DNA of 64,000 nt, taken from the NCBI GenBank assembly GCA_902516465.1, contig CABXZD010000002.1, positions 124,001 to 188,000 of the forward strand, read 5' to 3'. Under the pieces are notes generated by a model. That model did not search any database and was not told where the DNA came from. It worked only from the letters and a program-made list of their open reading frames with translations. Position numbers and translations under genes: made by a program. Origin of the DNA: an uncultured Pelagibacteraceae bacterium. Its GTDB lineage: Bacteria > Pseudomonadota > Alphaproteobacteria > Pelagibacterales > Pelagibacteraceae. This document shows, in pieces, positions 27,804 through 38,604 of the stretch (position 1 is the first letter of the stretch; each line of letters opens with the position of its first letter).

Positions 27804-28010
27804 ATGCCTAAATTAAAAACCAAAAGCTCAGCAAAAAAGAGGTTTAAAATATCTGCTAGAGGTAAAGTAATAACGGCTCAAGCTGGCAAAAGGCATGGAA
27901 TGATTAAGAGAACTAATTCTCAAATTAGAAAATTAAGAGGCACTACTACGATGTCAAAACAAGATGGTAAAATAGTTAAATCGTATATGCCATATAGTTT
28001 AAGAGGTTAA
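27804..28010 (+). CDS. rpmI: 50S ribosomal protein L35
   Basis: A 68-residue basic ribosomal protein with the L35 signature near the start ([21 protein letters not shown]) and the later TIxK-type core. Standard infC-rpmI-rplT order. One base separates it from rplT. Confidence 0.96.
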   Translation: MPKLKTKSSAKKRFKISARGKVITAQAGKRHGMIKRTNSQIRKLRGTTTMSKQDGKIVKSYMPYSLRG

Positions 28011-28011
28011 A

Positions 28012-28368
28012 ATGGCAAGAGTTAAGAGAGGTGTAACAAGTCGAGCTAAACACAAAAAGGTATTAAAAGCTGTTAAAGGACAGTGGGGTCGGAGAAAAAA
28101 TACAATTAGAGTTGCAAAGCAAGCTATGGAAAAGGCTATGCAATACGCTTACAGAGATCGTAGAAATAAAAAGAGAGAATTTAAATCATTATGGATACAA
28201 AGAATAAATGCTGGGGTTAGAGCAGAGGGTTTGACATATTCCAAGTTTGTTTATGGATTAAATAAGTGTGGGATAAAAATTGATAGAAAAATTCTAGCAG
28301 AGATAGCGTATGATAGCCCCGAAGCCTTTAAAACTATCGTTCAAAAAGCTCAATCTGCTTTAAATTAA
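28012..28368 (+). CDS. rplT: 50S ribosomal protein L20
   Basis: 118 residues, with the conserved N-terminus [16 protein letters not shown] and the RNA-binding helices containing [23 protein letters not shown]. It is an early-assembly 23S rRNA-binding protein that in some bacteria represses its own operon. No clear regulatory leader was recognised in the 53-base infC-rpmI gap. PheS follows 44 bases later. Confidence 0.97.
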   Translation: MARVKRGVTSRAKHKKVLKAVKGQWGRRKNTIRVAKQAMEKAMQYAYRDRRNKKREFKSLWIQRINAGVRAEGLTYSKFVYGLNKCGIKIDRKILAEIAYDSPEAFKTIVQKAQSALN

Positions 28369-28412
28369 ATCTTCTCTATTGTTTTATTTTCCGTAAGAAA
28401 TAATCTGTAAAG

Positions 28413-29480
28413 ATGACTGATCTTAAAAAAATAAAAGATGAATTTCTTTCAAAACTTAGAGAAAAATTAGATATTTCTGAATTAAACCAAATTAAATCTG
28501 ATCTATTTGGTAAAAACGGATTAATTTCAACTCAATTTAAAAAGATTGGAACAATTGCGGTGTCAGAAAGAAAAAAATTTGCTTCTGATTTAAACATTAT
28601 AAAAGACGAACTTCAAAATTTAATAAGCTCAAAAATAAATGAAGTTGAAAGTGCTGAAATTAACAAAAAATTAGAAAAAGAAAAAATTGACATTACTCTA
28701 CCTGAAAGATCATTTGTTCGAGGAAAAATTCATCCAGTTTCACAAACGATCGATGAAATATCATCAATTTTTTCTGAAATAGGTTTTAGCGTTGAGGAAG
28801 GGCCTGATGTTGAGAATGAATATAATAATTTTACAGCGCTAAATACACCAGAAAATCATCCAGCTAGAGATATGCATGATACTTTCTATCTAGATGAAAA
28901 AAAGCAGAAACTATTACGAACACATACCTCTCCAGTTCAAATAAGAACTATGTTGAAAGATCAGCCACCATTTAAAATTATCGCACCTGGAAGAACCTAC
29001 AGATCAGATAGTGACCAAACTCACTCACCAATGTTTCATCAAGTTGAGGGACTCCATATAGATAAGAATATAAACATGGGTCATTTAAAAGGGTGTTTAA
29101 ATTATTTTATCAAAGAGTTTTTTGAAGTAGATAAAATTAAGATGAGATTTAGACCGAGCCATTTTCCTTTTACAGAACCATCTGCTGAGGTCGATATTGG
29201 ATACGAAATGAAAGATGGAAAAATAATAATAGGAGAAGGCAATCAATGGTTAGAGATTTTAGGGTGTGGAATGGTTCATCCAAATGTTTTAAAAAATGTA
29301 AAAGTGGATCCAGCAAAATTTCAGGGATATGCATTTGGTATTGGGATTGATAGACTTGCTATGCTGAAATATGGGATAAACGATTTAAGAGCTTTCTTTG
29401 ATTGTGATTATAGATGGCTAAATCATTTTGGATTCGATCCATTGGATGTACCTACGAATTATAGAGGTCTCAGTAGATGA
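28413..29480 (+). CDS. pheS: Phenylalanyl-tRNA synthetase alpha subunit
   Basis: Catalytic subunit of the (alpha-beta)2 enzyme. Its 355 residues include an N-terminal coiled-coil (about 1-90) and the class-II core: [12 protein letters not shown] (motif 2 start), [21 protein letters not shown], and the Phe-binding, motif-3 region [18 protein letters not shown]. It overlaps pheT by 4 bases (ATGA), typical of coupled translation of the two subunits. Confidence 0.97.
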   Translation: MTDLKKIKDEFLSKLREKLDISELNQIKSDLFGKNGLISTQFKKIGTIAVSERKKFASDLNIIKDELQNLISSKINEVESAEINKKLEKEKIDITLPERSFVRGKIHPVSQTIDEISSIFSEIGFSVEEGPDVENEYNNFTALNTPENHPARDMHDTFYLDEKKQKLLRTHTSPVQIRTMLKDQPPFKIIAPGRTYRSDSDQTHSPMFHQVEGLHIDKNINMGHLKGCLNYFIKEFFEVDKIKMRFRPSHFPFTEPSAEVDIGYEMKDGKIIIGEGNQWLEILGCGMVHPNVLKNVKVDPAKFQGYAFGIGIDRLAMLKYGINDLRAFFDCDYRWLNHFGFDPLDVPTNYRGLSR

Positions 29481-31882
29481 AAATAACATTTGATTGGTTA
29501 AAAGATCATCTAAAGACAAATCTGAAAGAAAAAAATCTTTTAGACCAACTTACTAACATAGGTCTAGAAGTAGAGAGCGTAGAAAGTCCTTCTGATGATA
29601 ATGGATTATTCAAAATAGCTGAAATAACTAAAACGGAAAAACATCCAAATGCAGATCGATTAAAAGTTTGTGACGTAAACATAGGAGGGAATGAAATTAA
29701 AAAAGTTGTATGTGGTGCAGAGAATGCGAAAGAGGGATTGCTTACTATATACGCTCCTCCAGGTGCAATTATCCCTAAAACTAAAATAAAATTAGTAATC
29801 GCTAAAATAAGGGGTGTTACTTCATACGGAATGCTTTGTTCTGAGTCTGAATTAAATTTGTCTGATGCAAGTGACGGAATTACTGAATTACCTAAAGAAC
29901 ATAAAAAAAATATTGGTAAAAGTTATTTCACAAAATTAAAATCAAATCTTATTGATTTATCTATTACACCTAATAGACCAGATTGTCTTGGAATTAAAGG
30001 AATTGCTAGAGATCTTGCTGCATCAGGTTTTGGAAAATTAGTAGACTTAAAAGAAAAAAAAATTCGCTCAAAAATTAAAAATCCCTTAAAAGTAAAAATT
30101 AATAAGGAAAAAGGACAAGGATGTACTGCTTTTGGAAGCTGTTTAATAACAAATGTAAAAAATACTGAAAGTCCTCAATGGTTAAAAGATAAATTGATTT
30201 CAGTTGGTCAAAAACCGATTTCAGCAATAGTTGATATTACAAACTATGTTATGCTCGATATAAATCGTCCTCTACACGCTTATGATGCTGATAAGATTGA
30301 AAAAAGTATAATAGTTCGAAACTCTAGGTCTGGAGAGGAGTTTACGGCTCTAGATAATAAAATTTATAGATTGGAAAATGACATGTGTGTAATAAGCGAC
30401 AAAAAAGGTATTTTAGGATTAGGAGGAATAATTGGAGGAACAAGATCTGGTACAGAATTTGATACAAAAAATATTTTTTTAGAGTCAGCCTTTTTTGAAC
30501 CTAAATCTATAAGAAATACAGCAAAAAAATTAAGTATTGATACAGATGCAAAATTTAGATTTGAAAGAGGTATAGATCCTTTATCTATTGAAAACGGCTT
30601 AAATAAAGCTGCCTCATTAATTAAAGAAATATGTGGTGGTGAAATTAGCAAAGTAGACATTCAAAAAATTAAAACCTATAAAAATAAAACCCTCACATTC
30701 GATTTAAATTTATTCGAAAAGATAACTGGTTTCAAAATTTCTACAAAAGAAATACTTAAAATTTTGGAAGATCTTGGTATTAAATTTAAAAAAAAAAAAA
30801 AGTATTTAAAGTTAACCATTCCATCATGGAGGCCTGATATTTTACAAGAAGTTGATATTGTTGAAGAATTGGTGAGAATAAGTGGCTATGATAAAATTAA
30901 AACTATACATCCAGTAAAAGAAAGAACAAGACCTACTTTAACTTTATCTCAAAAGTTATTTCATTTTTTACAAAGATCAATTGCTTCTAAAGGCTATTTA
31001 GAGGCGATTACTTGGTCTTTTACAGACGCAAATTATAATAATTTTTTTAAAGGTACAAAAAAAGAAATAAAAATTGTAAATCCCATAAGCTCTGAATTGG
31101 GTGTTTTAAGAAACTCAATATTCTCAAATTTGATAATGTATATGAATAAAAATCTCGATAGAGGCTTTAAAGATTTATCAATATTTGAGATAGGTCCTAT
31201 TTTTAATGGCTTTAATCCCGGCGAACAAAATATAGTAGTTTGTGGTTTGTCTGCAGGTAAAAAGTTTAGATTAAACTGGATTGAAAAAGAAAGAAATGTT
31301 GATGTATTTGATGTTAAAAGAGATGTAGTTCAAACTTTAGTTGAAGCGGGCTATAGTTCGGATAAATTCTTTATAGATAACGAAACACCTAACTATTATC
31401 ATCCTGGTAAATCAGGTAGATTATTTTTAAATAAAGGAAAAGATCAAGTTGCTGCATATTTTGGTGAGATTCATCCTAATATTTTGAAGAAGATTGATAT
31501 GAAAACAGAGTCTTTAGTAGGTTTCGAAATTTTCTTAGATAATTTAAATTTGCCAAAAAAAACATTAAATGATCAAAAACCACAATTTACTGTTTCAGAC
31601 TACCAAAAATCTGAAAGGGATTTTGCATTTATAATGAACAAAGATTTAAATGCACAAGATTTAATAAACGCTATTTCCAGTGTAGATAAAAGTTTAATAA
31701 AAAATATAAAAGTTTTTGATGTTTATGAGGGTGGCAATATTCCTGAAAATCAAAAATCAGTGGCAATTAGTGTTACAATTCAATCATCTGAAAAAACATT
31801 AAATGATAATGATTTAGAAAAAATAAATAAATTAATTATTGAAACAGTAGAAAATAAAACTGGTGCTAAAATTAGATCTTAA
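29477..31882 (+). CDS. pheT: Phenylalanyl-tRNA synthetase beta subunit
   Basis: Editing and tRNA-binding subunit, 801 residues. It opens with the N-terminal tRNA-binding OB domain ([24 protein letters not shown]). The B3/B4 editing domain follows ([30 protein letters not shown]), then B5 and the catalytically inactive core. The C-terminal ferredoxin-fold anticodon-binding domain ends in KTGAKIRS. It overlaps pheS by 4 bases; lepA follows within 6 bases. Confidence 0.97.
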   Translation: MKITFDWLKDHLKTNLKEKNLLDQLTNIGLEVESVESPSDDNGLFKIAEITKTEKHPNADRLKVCDVNIGGNEIKKVVCGAENAKEGLLTIYAPPGAIIPKTKIKLVIAKIRGVTSYGMLCSESELNLSDASDGITELPKEHKKNIGKSYFTKLKSNLIDLSITPNRPDCLGIKGIARDLAASGFGKLVDLKEKKIRSKIKNPLKVKINKEKGQGCTAFGSCLITNVKNTESPQWLKDKLISVGQKPISAIVDITNYVMLDINRPLHAYDADKIEKSIIVRNSRSGEEFTALDNKIYRLENDMCVISDKKGILGLGGIIGGTRSGTEFDTKNIFLESAFFEPKSIRNTAKKLSIDTDAKFRFERGIDPLSIENGLNKAASLIKEICGGEISKVDIQKIKTYKNKTLTFDLNLFEKITGFKISTKEILKILEDLGIKFKKKKKYLKLTIPSWRPDILQEVDIVEELVRISGYDKIKTIHPVKERTRPTLTLSQKLFHFLQRSIASKGYLEAITWSFTDANYNNFFKGTKKEIKIVNPISSELGVLRNSIFSNLIMYMNKNLDRGFKDLSIFEIGPIFNGFNPGEQNIVVCGLSAGKKFRLNWIEKERNVDVFDVKRDVVQTLVEAGYSSDKFFIDNETPNYYHPGKSGRLFLNKGKDQVAAYFGEIHPNILKKIDMKTESLVGFEIFLDNLNLPKKTLNDQKPQFTVSDYQKSERDFAFIMNKDLNAQDLINAISSVDKSLIKNIKVFDVYEGGNIPENQKSVAISVTIQSSEKTLNDNDLEKINKLIIETVENKTGAKIRS

Positions 31883-31888
31883 AATTTG

Positions 31889-33697
31889 ATGAGCACTATT
31901 GAAAATATAAGAAACTTTGCAATTATAGCTCACATTGATCACGGTAAATCCACAATTGCTGATAGAATTATTCATAAGTGTGGTGGTTTATCAGAAAGAG
32001 AAATGAAAGCACAAGTACTAGACTCAATGGATATTGAAAGAGAGAGAGGCATAACAATTAAAGCCCAAACAGTAAAGTTAAACTATAAAGCAAAAAATGG
32101 AAAAGACTACATTTTAAACATTATAGATACACCTGGGCATGTAGATTTTAGTTATGAAGTTAGTAGATCACTTTATGCATGTGAGGGATCAATATTAATC
32201 GTAGATAGCACTCAAGGTGTAGAAGCCCAAACATTAGCTAACGTTTACCAAGCTCTAGATATTAACCATGAAATCATTCCAGTATTAAATAAAATAGATT
32301 TACCAGCTTCAGATTTAGAAAAAACAAATAAACAAATTGAAGATGTAATTGGTATAGATACTGAAAATGCTGTTCCATGTTCTGGAAAAACAGGTGAGGG
32401 AATAGAAAAAATTTTAGAACAAATTATAAATAAATTACCTAGTCCAAAAGGTAATCCAAATAAAGAATTAAAGTGTTTGTTGGTTGATAGTTGGTATGAC
32501 ACCTATTTAGGGGTAGTTATCTTAGTAAGAGTTATTAATGGAAAAATAATTAAAAATATGAAAATTAAAATGCTTTCAACTGATCAAGAGTATATAGTTG
32601 AAAAAGTCGGAGTTTTTACTCCAAAAGCAAAAGATATAAATGAATTAAATACAGGTGAGATTGGTTTTATTACTACTGGGATAAAAGTTTTGTCTGAAAC
32701 AAAGGTTGGCGACACAATATGTGATGCTTCAAAACCTAATATTGAAGCCTTACCTGGATTTAAACCGAGCAAACCAGTGGTATTCTGTGGACTTTTTCCT
32801 GTTGATAGCTCTGAATATCAAAAATTAAAGGATGGATTAGCTAAATTACAATTAAACGATGCAAGTTTTTCATTTGAGGCTGAGTCTTCATCAGCTTTAG
32901 GGCTTGGTTTTAGATGTGGGTTTTTAGGATTGCTTCATTTAGAAATAATAACTGAAAGATTAGAAAGAGAGTTTGATGTAAATTTACTCACAACAACACC
33001 AGGAGTTGTTTATAAGATAAATCTAAACAATGGTGACGTAATTGATCTACAAAATCCATCTACTCTTCCTGATCCAACATTAATTAAATTAATTGAAGAA
33101 CCATGGATAAAGGCAACTGTGATAACTCCTGATGAATATTTGGGCTCAATAATTAAATTATGCCAAGACAAAAGGGGAATTCAAACAAATTTAACTTATT
33201 CTGGAAACAGAGCAGTTTTAAACTATGAATTACCTTTGAATGAGGTTGTATTTGATTTTAACGATAGAATAAAATCTATGACAAGTGGATATGCAAGCTT
33301 TGATTATGAGATAATAGGTCATAGAGAAGGAGATCTAGTTAAACTTGGAATATTAGTTAATAGTGAACCAGTAGATGCCCTGGCTATGATGATACATAAA
33401 GATTTTGCTCAAAGAACAGGCAGAGAAGTTTGTGAAAAACTTAAAGATTTAATTCCAAGGCATAACTTTATGATACCAGTTCAAGCAGCAATAGGTGGAA
33501 AAATTATTGCCAGAGAGACGATTAAAGGTTTTAAAAAAGACGTTCTTACAAAAATTCATGGAGGTGGGGCAACTGATCGAAAAAGAAAATTATTGGAAAA
33601 ACAAAAAAAAGGTAAAGCAAGGTCAAAACAATTTGGTAGAGTCGAAATTCCTCAAGAAGCTTTTATCGGTGTTTTGAAAATTAATAAGGAAAAATAG
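31889..33697 (+). CDS. lepA: Elongation factor 4 (LepA)
   Basis: Ribosome-associated GTPase that back-translocates stalled ribosomes. Its 602 residues show the G-motifs [25 protein letters not shown] and NKIDLP, and the LepA-specific C-terminal domain with [21 protein letters not shown] use the ATG at 31889; an in-frame TTG one codon earlier would add one residue. The stop is directly followed by the ATG of a glycosyltransferase, marking the left edge of the accessory surface-glycan islet. Confidence 0.96.
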   Translation: MSTIENIRNFAIIAHIDHGKSTIADRIIHKCGGLSEREMKAQVLDSMDIERERGITIKAQTVKLNYKAKNGKDYILNIIDTPGHVDFSYEVSRSLYACEGSILIVDSTQGVEAQTLANVYQALDINHEIIPVLNKIDLPASDLEKTNKQIEDVIGIDTENAVPCSGKTGEGIEKILEQIINKLPSPKGNPNKELKCLLVDSWYDTYLGVVILVRVINGKIIKNMKIKMLSTDQEYIVEKVGVFTPKAKDINELNTGEIGFITTGIKVLSETKVGDTICDASKPNIEALPGFKPSKPVVFCGLFPVDSSEYQKLKDGLAKLQLNDASFSFEAESSSALGLGFRCGFLGLLHLEIITERLEREFDVNLLTTTPGVVYKINLNNGDVIDLQNPSTLPDPTLIKLIEEPWIKATVITPDEYLGSIIKLCQDKRGIQTNLTYSGNRAVLNYELPLNEVVFDFNDRIKSMTSGYASFDYEIIGHREGDLVKLGILVNSEPVDALAMMIHKDFAQRTGREVCEKLKDLIPRHNFMIPVQAAIGGKIIARETIKGFKKDVLTKIHGGGATDRKRKLLEKQKKGKARSKQFGRVEIPQEAFIGVLKINKEK

Positions 33698-34513
33698 ATG
33701 AAAATATATGACTGTTTTTCATATTGGGATGAGGATTTACTGTTAGAATTAAGACTTAACATTTTAGATAAATATGTTGATTATTTTGTTATTGTTGAAG
33801 GTAACAAAACTTGGCAGAATAATTCAAAAAAGCTTAAATTTAATTTAGAAAAATTTAGCCTATTTAAAGATAAGATTATTTATGTCCCTGTAGAGAATAT
33901 GCCGGACGGAAATAATCCTTATTTAAGAGAAAATTTTCAAAGAAACGCTATTTCCGAAGGACTCAAAGAAGCAATGGATGATGATTTAATTATTATCTCA
34001 GATTTAGACGAAATTCCAAATCCAAAACAAATAAAATTTTTTAAAAAAGATATGCATTATGCTGTATTTAAGCAATTTCATTTTTATTACAAAATAAATT
34101 TACAAAGTCAAAAAAATCCATTTTGGTATGGGAGTAGAATATGTGTAAAAAAATTCTTAAAATCACCTCAATGGTTGAGAAACTTGAAATTCAAAAAAAG
34201 ACCATTCTGGAGAATAGATAAATTGAGACTTAATAATATAATTGAAGAAGGTGGATGGCATTTTTGTAATTTAAAAAGACCAAAGGAACTTTTATATAAA
34301 TATAAAAATTTATGTGAAACTAATGATCCTTACGTGTTTAAAGAAAAAATAGATGATAAATTTCTCAAATTAAATGAAATAGAAAAAAGAATTGAAAAAG
34401 GATTAGACATTATAGGAAGGGATGAAAAATATTTACCAATTAAACTTGATGATAAATTTCCAGAATACATTTTGAAAAAAAAAAATGAACTAGATGAGTG
34501 GATTATAGATTAA
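33698..34513 (+). CDS. GT17-like glycosyltransferase
   Basis: A 271-residue protein resembling the glycosyltransferase family 17 fold (eukaryotic bisecting GlcNAc-transferase and its bacterial and viral relatives). The typical start is MKIYDCFSYWDEDLLLELRL, then VEGNKTWQNN, the arginine-rich NFQRNAISEGL, and the DxD-type ISDLDEIPNP. The N-terminus is cytosolic with no signal peptide, as in bacterial members. It starts on the base after the lepA stop and ends overlapping the convergent FkbM stop by 4 bases. The family is reasonably clear; the sugar and acceptor are unknown. Confidence 0.82.
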   Translation: MKIYDCFSYWDEDLLLELRLNILDKYVDYFVIVEGNKTWQNNSKKLKFNLEKFSLFKDKIIYVPVENMPDGNNPYLRENFQRNAISEGLKEAMDDDLIIISDLDEIPNPKQIKFFKKDMHYAVFKQFHFYYKINLQSQKNPFWYGSRICVKKFLKSPQWLRNLKFKKRPFWRIDKLRLNNIIEEGGWHFCNLKRPKELLYKYKNLCETNDPYVFKEKIDDKFLKLNEIEKRIEKGLDIIGRDEKYLPIKLDDKFPEYILKKKNELDEWIID

Positions 34514-35289
34514 AAAAATTTTACCTTCTCTATTATGTTTTTGTGAAAACAGGCTAAATTTTCCTCAATTTTAAATATATAATAATTATTGATCTTAAGT
34601 ATCTCTAAAGTCTTTTTAAGTATTTCATTTTCGCTATGAATATATTCAAAAAAAATTGTTGGTCTAATTTTTGAAGTTAATAAAAAATCTAATACTATCT
34701 TAGCATCATATCCCTCCGTATCGATTATTAAAAAATCAAAATTATTGATAGAATATTTATTAAGCAGTTCATTTGTAGAAATTGAATTAACTTTTTCCTC
34801 GGTAACATGTTTTTTTTTTATTCCATGCATGATTAAATGTTTTTTATTAAAAGATGTAATTCCTGCTACATGATTATCATATTGATTTAATTTATTTTCT
34901 TTTACTTTAAAAAGTTTATTAATTTCACTGTTTACAGAAATTGCTGAATTTTCGAAAAATAGATTATCTTGGTTTTTATGATATTCTTTAAGTTGTTTAA
35001 AGCTTGTCAGTATTGGTTCTACAAAAATTACTTTTGGAAAATATTTTTTTATAAATTTTCCTAAAAAATCAAATCTTTGACCATCATTTGATCCTATTTG
35101 TATAATAGTTTTTATTTCATTATTTATGAATAGGTTTTCAACAATTTTTTCTATTTTAGTGGAGGTATAATTAGATAGTAATCTGTTATTTTTTATTAAA
35201 TTCTTATTTACTAATTTAAAACCTAAAATTCCAATTATTTTTTTTAAGAATTTATAATGCATAATTTGATTATATAATTTAATATTCAT
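34510..35289 (-). CDS. FkbM-family methyltransferase
   Basis: A 259-residue SAM-dependent methyltransferase of the FkbM type, which O-methylates sugars on surface glycans or natural products. Motif I-like IIQIGSNDGQRFDFLG is near residue 82, followed by VFVEPIL, the motif FENSAISV, and DFLIIDTEGYDAKIVLDFL, which carries the family DxEG signature. Only this gene of the islet is on the minus strand; it is divergent from the epimerase with a 45-base gap. The Lys/Asn-rich composition is typical of accessory SAR11 genes. Confidence 0.88.
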   Translation of the reverse strand: MNIKLYNQIMHYKFLKKIIGILGFKLVNKNLIKNNRLLSNYTSTKIEKIVENLFINNEIKTIIQIGSNDGQRFDFLGKFIKKYFPKVIFVEPILTSFKQLKEYHKNQDNLFFENSAISVNSEINKLFKVKENKLNQYDNHVAGITSFNKKHLIMHGIKKKHVTEEKVNSISTNELLNKYSINNFDFLIIDTEGYDAKIVLDFLLTSKIRPTIFFEYIHSENEILKKTLEILKINNYYIFKIEENLACFHKNIIEKVKFF

Positions 35290-35334
35290 TATAATAACCT
35301 AAAGTATAAATTATTTAAAAAAAATTTTTAATAA

Positions 35335-36048
35335 ATGAAAAAAATAGTAATCACAGGTGGAACAGGAAGATTTGGTAGAGTTTTAAAAAGTTATAAAACT
35401 AATCATAAACTAATTTTCCCAACCAGAAATGAACTAGATATCCTAAATATAAAAAAGATTAGAAAATATCTGAATAAAAAAAAACCCGATATTTTGATTC
35501 ATCTAGCTGCTTTATCGCGCCCAATGAATATTCATGAGACAAATATTTCTAAAAGTATCGACTTAAATATTATTGGTACAGCAAATATAACAAAAGTGTG
35601 TAATCAAAAAAAAATTAAAATAATTTATTTTTCAACAAATTATGTTTATCCAGGAAAAAAGGGAAATTATAAGGAGTCAGATCCTATTTTCCCGGTAAAT
35701 AACTATGCGTGGTCTAAACTGGGGGGGGAAGCATCAGTTCAATTATATAAAAATTCTTTAATATTAAGAGTCTGTATGACTGAAAAACCATTTATTCATC
35801 CTAAAGCGTTCGCTAACGTAAAAACTAATTTTATTTTCCATGAGGAAATTGTGCCATTGTTGTTTAAGCTACTTAATAAGAGAGGAATAGTAAATTTGGG
35901 AGGTAAATCTCAAAGTATTTTTAATTTTGCAAAAAAAAATAAGGTGGATGTGAAAAAGACCTATCTAAAAAAAAAAAATAAAATCGGAATTCCAATAAAT
36001 TCTTCGATGAATTTAACTAAATTAAGAAATATACTTAAAAAAAATTAA
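35335..36048 (+). CDS. NAD(P)-dependent sugar epimerase/reductase (RmlD-like SDR)
   Basis: A 237-residue extended short-chain dehydrogenase. The Rossmann motif GGTGRFGR is at residues 7-14, the active-site serine region IIYFSTNYVYPG follows, and the catalytic YAWSK (Tyr-x3-Lys) lies near residue 122. It resembles dTDP-4-dehydrorhamnose reductase but is about 50 residues shorter, with a reduced C-terminal substrate domain, so activity on a nucleotide sugar is likely but the exact sugar is unknown. It starts the plus-strand run of surface-glycan genes. Confidence 0.84.
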   Translation: MKKIVITGGTGRFGRVLKSYKTNHKLIFPTRNELDILNIKKIRKYLNKKKPDILIHLAALSRPMNIHETNISKSIDLNIIGTANITKVCNQKKIKIIYFSTNYVYPGKKGNYKESDPIFPVNNYAWSKLGGEASVQLYKNSLILRVCMTEKPFIHPKAFANVKTNFIFHEEIVPLLFKLLNKRGIVNLGGKSQSIFNFAKKNKVDVKKTYLKKKNKIGIPINSSMNLTKLRNILKKN

Positions 36049-36065
36049 TTAAAGTTATATATTAA

Positions 36066-36863
36066 ATGAACAATTTAGATATTTATTGTGTTACAAATGA
36101 AATAATACCACTATTGGATAAAACTAATTATAAAATTGGATGGGTTGGAAAAAAAAATCCACCATCAAAATATCTGAGATGTAACACTGGAAATAATATT
36201 TTTTATAAAGAAAAGCACTATTCTGAGCTTACTTTTCAATATTGGTTTTGGAAAAATAAATTTAATATTAATAGTGAAAAATGGGTAGGTTTTTGTCAAA
36301 AAAGAAGATTTTGGTGCAATGAAAATTTAAGTAATGAGAGAATAGATAAAAACAATTTTTATAAATATACATTAACTGAAATTAGTGAAAGTGAAAAAAA
36401 TTTGGAGGCCATAATTTGTAGATCAATTTCAGTGAATAAAGTGAAGAAAATTAAGATGATAAAAAGGGGTTTTAGATCTCTTTTGAAAGATCCAGAAATC
36501 TTCTTTAATCAAAACAAACAAACTCTCAAATTTCATTTTGATATGCATCATGGATATGGAAATTTGAGTAAAGCCATAGAATTAATAAATGATGAAGATA
36601 GATCTGATTTCTTCAATTTTGTAAATTCATCAACCTCATATAACCCACATATAATGTTTATTGCTAAACCTAAAATTTTGGACAGATGGTTTGAAGTTTT
36701 GTTTAAATGGTTATTCGATTGTGAAAAGATTTTTAATTTTGAAAAACTTTATGGATATGACACTCAAAGATTATTTGCATATTTGGCTGAGAGATATTTG
36801 TCTTTTTGGTTCAAAAAACATACAAATTATATAGAAAAACCATGGATTTTCGTTGATCAATAA
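36066..36863 (+). CDS. Putative glycosyltransferase, DUF4422-like
   Basis: A 265-residue protein with features reminiscent of the DUF4422 exopolysaccharide-synthesis family: YSELTFQYWFWKN after an N-terminal strand region, then the substrate-facing VGFCQKRRFWC, and a C-terminal YDTQRLFAYLAERYLSFWF that echoes glycosyltransferase-A helices. I cannot see a clean DxD motif. It shares the YWFWK string with the protein at 37599-38462, hinting at a common origin or ligand. It sits between the epimerase and the PIG-L deacetylase, so a role in building or trimming a surface glycan is the best guess. Confidence 0.6.
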   Translation: MNNLDIYCVTNEIIPLLDKTNYKIGWVGKKNPPSKYLRCNTGNNIFYKEKHYSELTFQYWFWKNKFNINSEKWVGFCQKRRFWCNENLSNERIDKNNFYKYTLTEISESEKNLEAIICRSISVNKVKKIKMIKRGFRSLLKDPEIFFNQNKQTLKFHFDMHHGYGNLSKAIELINDEDRSDFFNFVNSSTSYNPHIMFIAKPKILDRWFEVLFKWLFDCEKIFNFEKLYGYDTQRLFAYLAERYLSFWFKKHTNYIEKPWIFVDQ

Positions 36864-36914
36864 AAGAGTTATTAATTATCCAACAAAAATGTATATATCA
36901 TTGAAAATTAAGAT

Positions 36915-37595
36915 ATGAAAAAATTACTTGTTATATCTCCCCACCCTGACGATGAAGTTTTAGGTGCAGGAGGTCTTCTAGTTAAAGCAAAAAAAAACGG
37001 TTTTAAGACAAAAGTATTAACTTTAAGCACAAATTTTCCAGAGCCTATTACTAAAGAAAGATTGGAAATAAGTCTTAAAGAATCAACTAAAGCACATAGA
37101 ATTTTAAAAGTCGATAAGAGTGTATACTTTAATATTCCTACATTAACTTTTTCAAGACAAAATATACCAAATTTGACTTCTAGAATTTCCAAAGAAATTT
37201 CAAATTTTAAACCAGATATTGTTATAATCCCATTCCCCGATCGTCATCAGGATCATAAAATTGTTTTTGATTTAAGTATGACAGTAACAAGACCAAAAGG
37301 TGTTTCTAAAAATATAAAGATAGTGGCATGCATGGAAATACCATCAGCAACATATTATAGTGCACCTTCTGTTGAGCCAAATTTTTACCCAAATTGGAAT
37401 ATAGATATATCAGGTACAATTAAACAAAAAGCTAAAGCTTTGACTGAATATCGATCTACTTTGTCAAAGACTGAGAGTGCAAGATCTACAAAATCAATTT
37501 ACTCTTTAGCTTCATTTAGAGGATCACAGGTTAATTTGAATTATGCAGAATCATTTTATATAGTTCGAATGCAAAGTAAAAAAAATATACTGTAA
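36915..37595 (+). CDS. PIG-L/LmbE-family deacetylase
   Basis: A 226-residue zinc-dependent N-acetylsugar deacetylase family member. The N-terminal metal site is SPHPDDEVLGAGG (His, Asp, Asp at residues 10-14), and the second ligand set is PFPDRHQDHK near residue 110. Family members remove acetyl groups from GlcNAc-linked lipids or thiols. Length is normal. Its setting among glycosyltransferases suggests modification of a surface amino sugar. It is 51 bases after the DUF4422-like gene and 3 bases before the next. Confidence 0.88.
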   Translation: MKKLLVISPHPDDEVLGAGGLLVKAKKNGFKTKVLTLSTNFPEPITKERLEISLKESTKAHRILKVDKSVYFNIPTLTFSRQNIPNLTSRISKEISNFKPDIVIIPFPDRHQDHKIVFDLSMTVTRPKGVSKNIKIVACMEIPSATYYSAPSVEPNFYPNWNIDISGTIKQKAKALTEYRSTLSKTESARSTKSIYSLASFRGSQVNLNYAESFYIVRMQSKKNIL

Positions 37596-37598
37596 ATA

Positions 37599-38462
37599 TT
37601 GAAAATTAAACATCAAATAAATCTTTGCTCATTTGCAAGCCCTGACTTAAAAAGAAGTGCTTCAAGAGTAATCAAGCAAGCAAAGAAAATAAAATTGTAT
37701 AAAAAGATTAAAGTTTTTTCTAGAGAAGATCTAAACTTAAGTGAAAAAAAATTTTTAACAAAACTTCTATCAGAGGGAAAAACTAGAGGTTATGGATATT
37801 GGTTTTGGAAGCCACTAATTATTAAAAAATTTCTTTTATCCCTTAAAAATAATGAAATATTGAACTATATTGATGTCGGTTCACATATTAATTTAAATGG
37901 ATTTAAAAGACTGAATTATTATATTCACTTAGTAAAAAAATCAAAAAAGGGTGTTTTAGTTTTCCAGTATCATAAATTAAAAAAAAAAAAATTTCAGTTT
38001 CCAAAAAGATTAGAATATATGTGGACAAAAAGTGACCTACTTAATTATTTTGGAGTTTTAAATAATAAAAAAATAACACATTCCCCTCAAATTGAGTCAG
38101 GATGTATTTTTTTAAAAAAAAATAAATTCACTTTAAAATTATTAGACGAATGGGCAGAGGTTTATAAGAAAAATTTTAGTTTAGCTGATGACTCCAAATC
38201 TGAATTAAAAAATTTTGATGGATTCTTAGAAAACAGGCATGATCAAAGTATTTTTTCTTTAATTTGCAAAAAAAATAAAGTTAAAACTTTGTCAGCTTAC
38301 GAGATAGATTGGGCATACCTTAAAAAAAAGAGAACTTGGGAACACAATAAAAACTGCCCAATATTACTTAAAAGAGATCTTGAGTATAATTTGCTAAGAC
38401 GATTTATTAATAGACAAAAAAGAACCTATAGAAGATTTAAAAAAAAATTAGATTTTAATTAG
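37599..38462 (+). CDS. Putative glycosyltransferase-like protein
   Basis: A 287-residue protein I cannot place firmly. It starts with TTG at 37599. Visible are an N-terminal Lys-rich region, TRGYGYWFWKPLIIKKFL, the strand-turn YIDVGSHINL, SGCIFLKKNKFTLKLLDEW and DQSIFSLICKKN. The order W-F-W-K-P, D-x-G, W and D-Q-S matches sugar nucleotidyl-binding proteins annotated as putative capsular or hexosyl transferases, but no family name is safe. The YWFWK string is shared with the DUF4422-like protein two genes upstream. The TAG stop supplies the first base of tRNA-Ser, so the gene ends exactly at the tRNA. Confidence 0.55.
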   Translation: MKIKHQINLCSFASPDLKRSASRVIKQAKKIKLYKKIKVFSREDLNLSEKKFLTKLLSEGKTRGYGYWFWKPLIIKKFLLSLKNNEILNYIDVGSHINLNGFKRLNYYIHLVKKSKKGVLVFQYHKLKKKKFQFPKRLEYMWTKSDLLNYFGVLNNKKITHSPQIESGCIFLKKNKFTLKLLDEWAEVYKKNFSLADDSKSELKNFDGFLENRHDQSIFSLICKKNKVKTLSAYEIDWAYLKKKRTWEHNKNCPILLKRDLEYNLLRRFINRQKRTYRRFKKKLDFN

Positions 38463-38551
38463 GAGAGATGGCCGAGTGGTTTAAGGCGCACGCTTGGAAA
38501 GTGTGTGTACCCTTACAGGTACCGTGGGTTCGAATCCCACTCTCTCCGCCA
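38462..38551 (+). tRNA. tRNA-Ser (anticodon GGA)
   Basis: A class-II tRNA with acceptor GGAGAGA (38462-38468) paired to TCTCTCC (38541-38547), discriminator G and CCA encoded at 38549-38551. Stem CACGC/GTGTG encloses the loop TTGGAAA with anticodon GGA. A long variable arm and the T-loop TTCGAAT are canonical. Its first base overlaps the stop codon of the upstream gene. tRNA genes are frequent attachment points for accessory DNA, which fits its place inside the glycan islet, but no integrase or att repeat is seen. Confidence 0.97.
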
Positions 38552-38604
38552 TATATGTTATATTCAGATAAAGTGATATATACTTAAGAGGATTAAGAAT
38601 ATAA

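Noticed and set aside
38462..38604. tRNA-Ser as an integration site
   Set aside because: No duplicated tRNA 3' end, integrase gene or flanking direct repeat was seen in the neighbouring islet.
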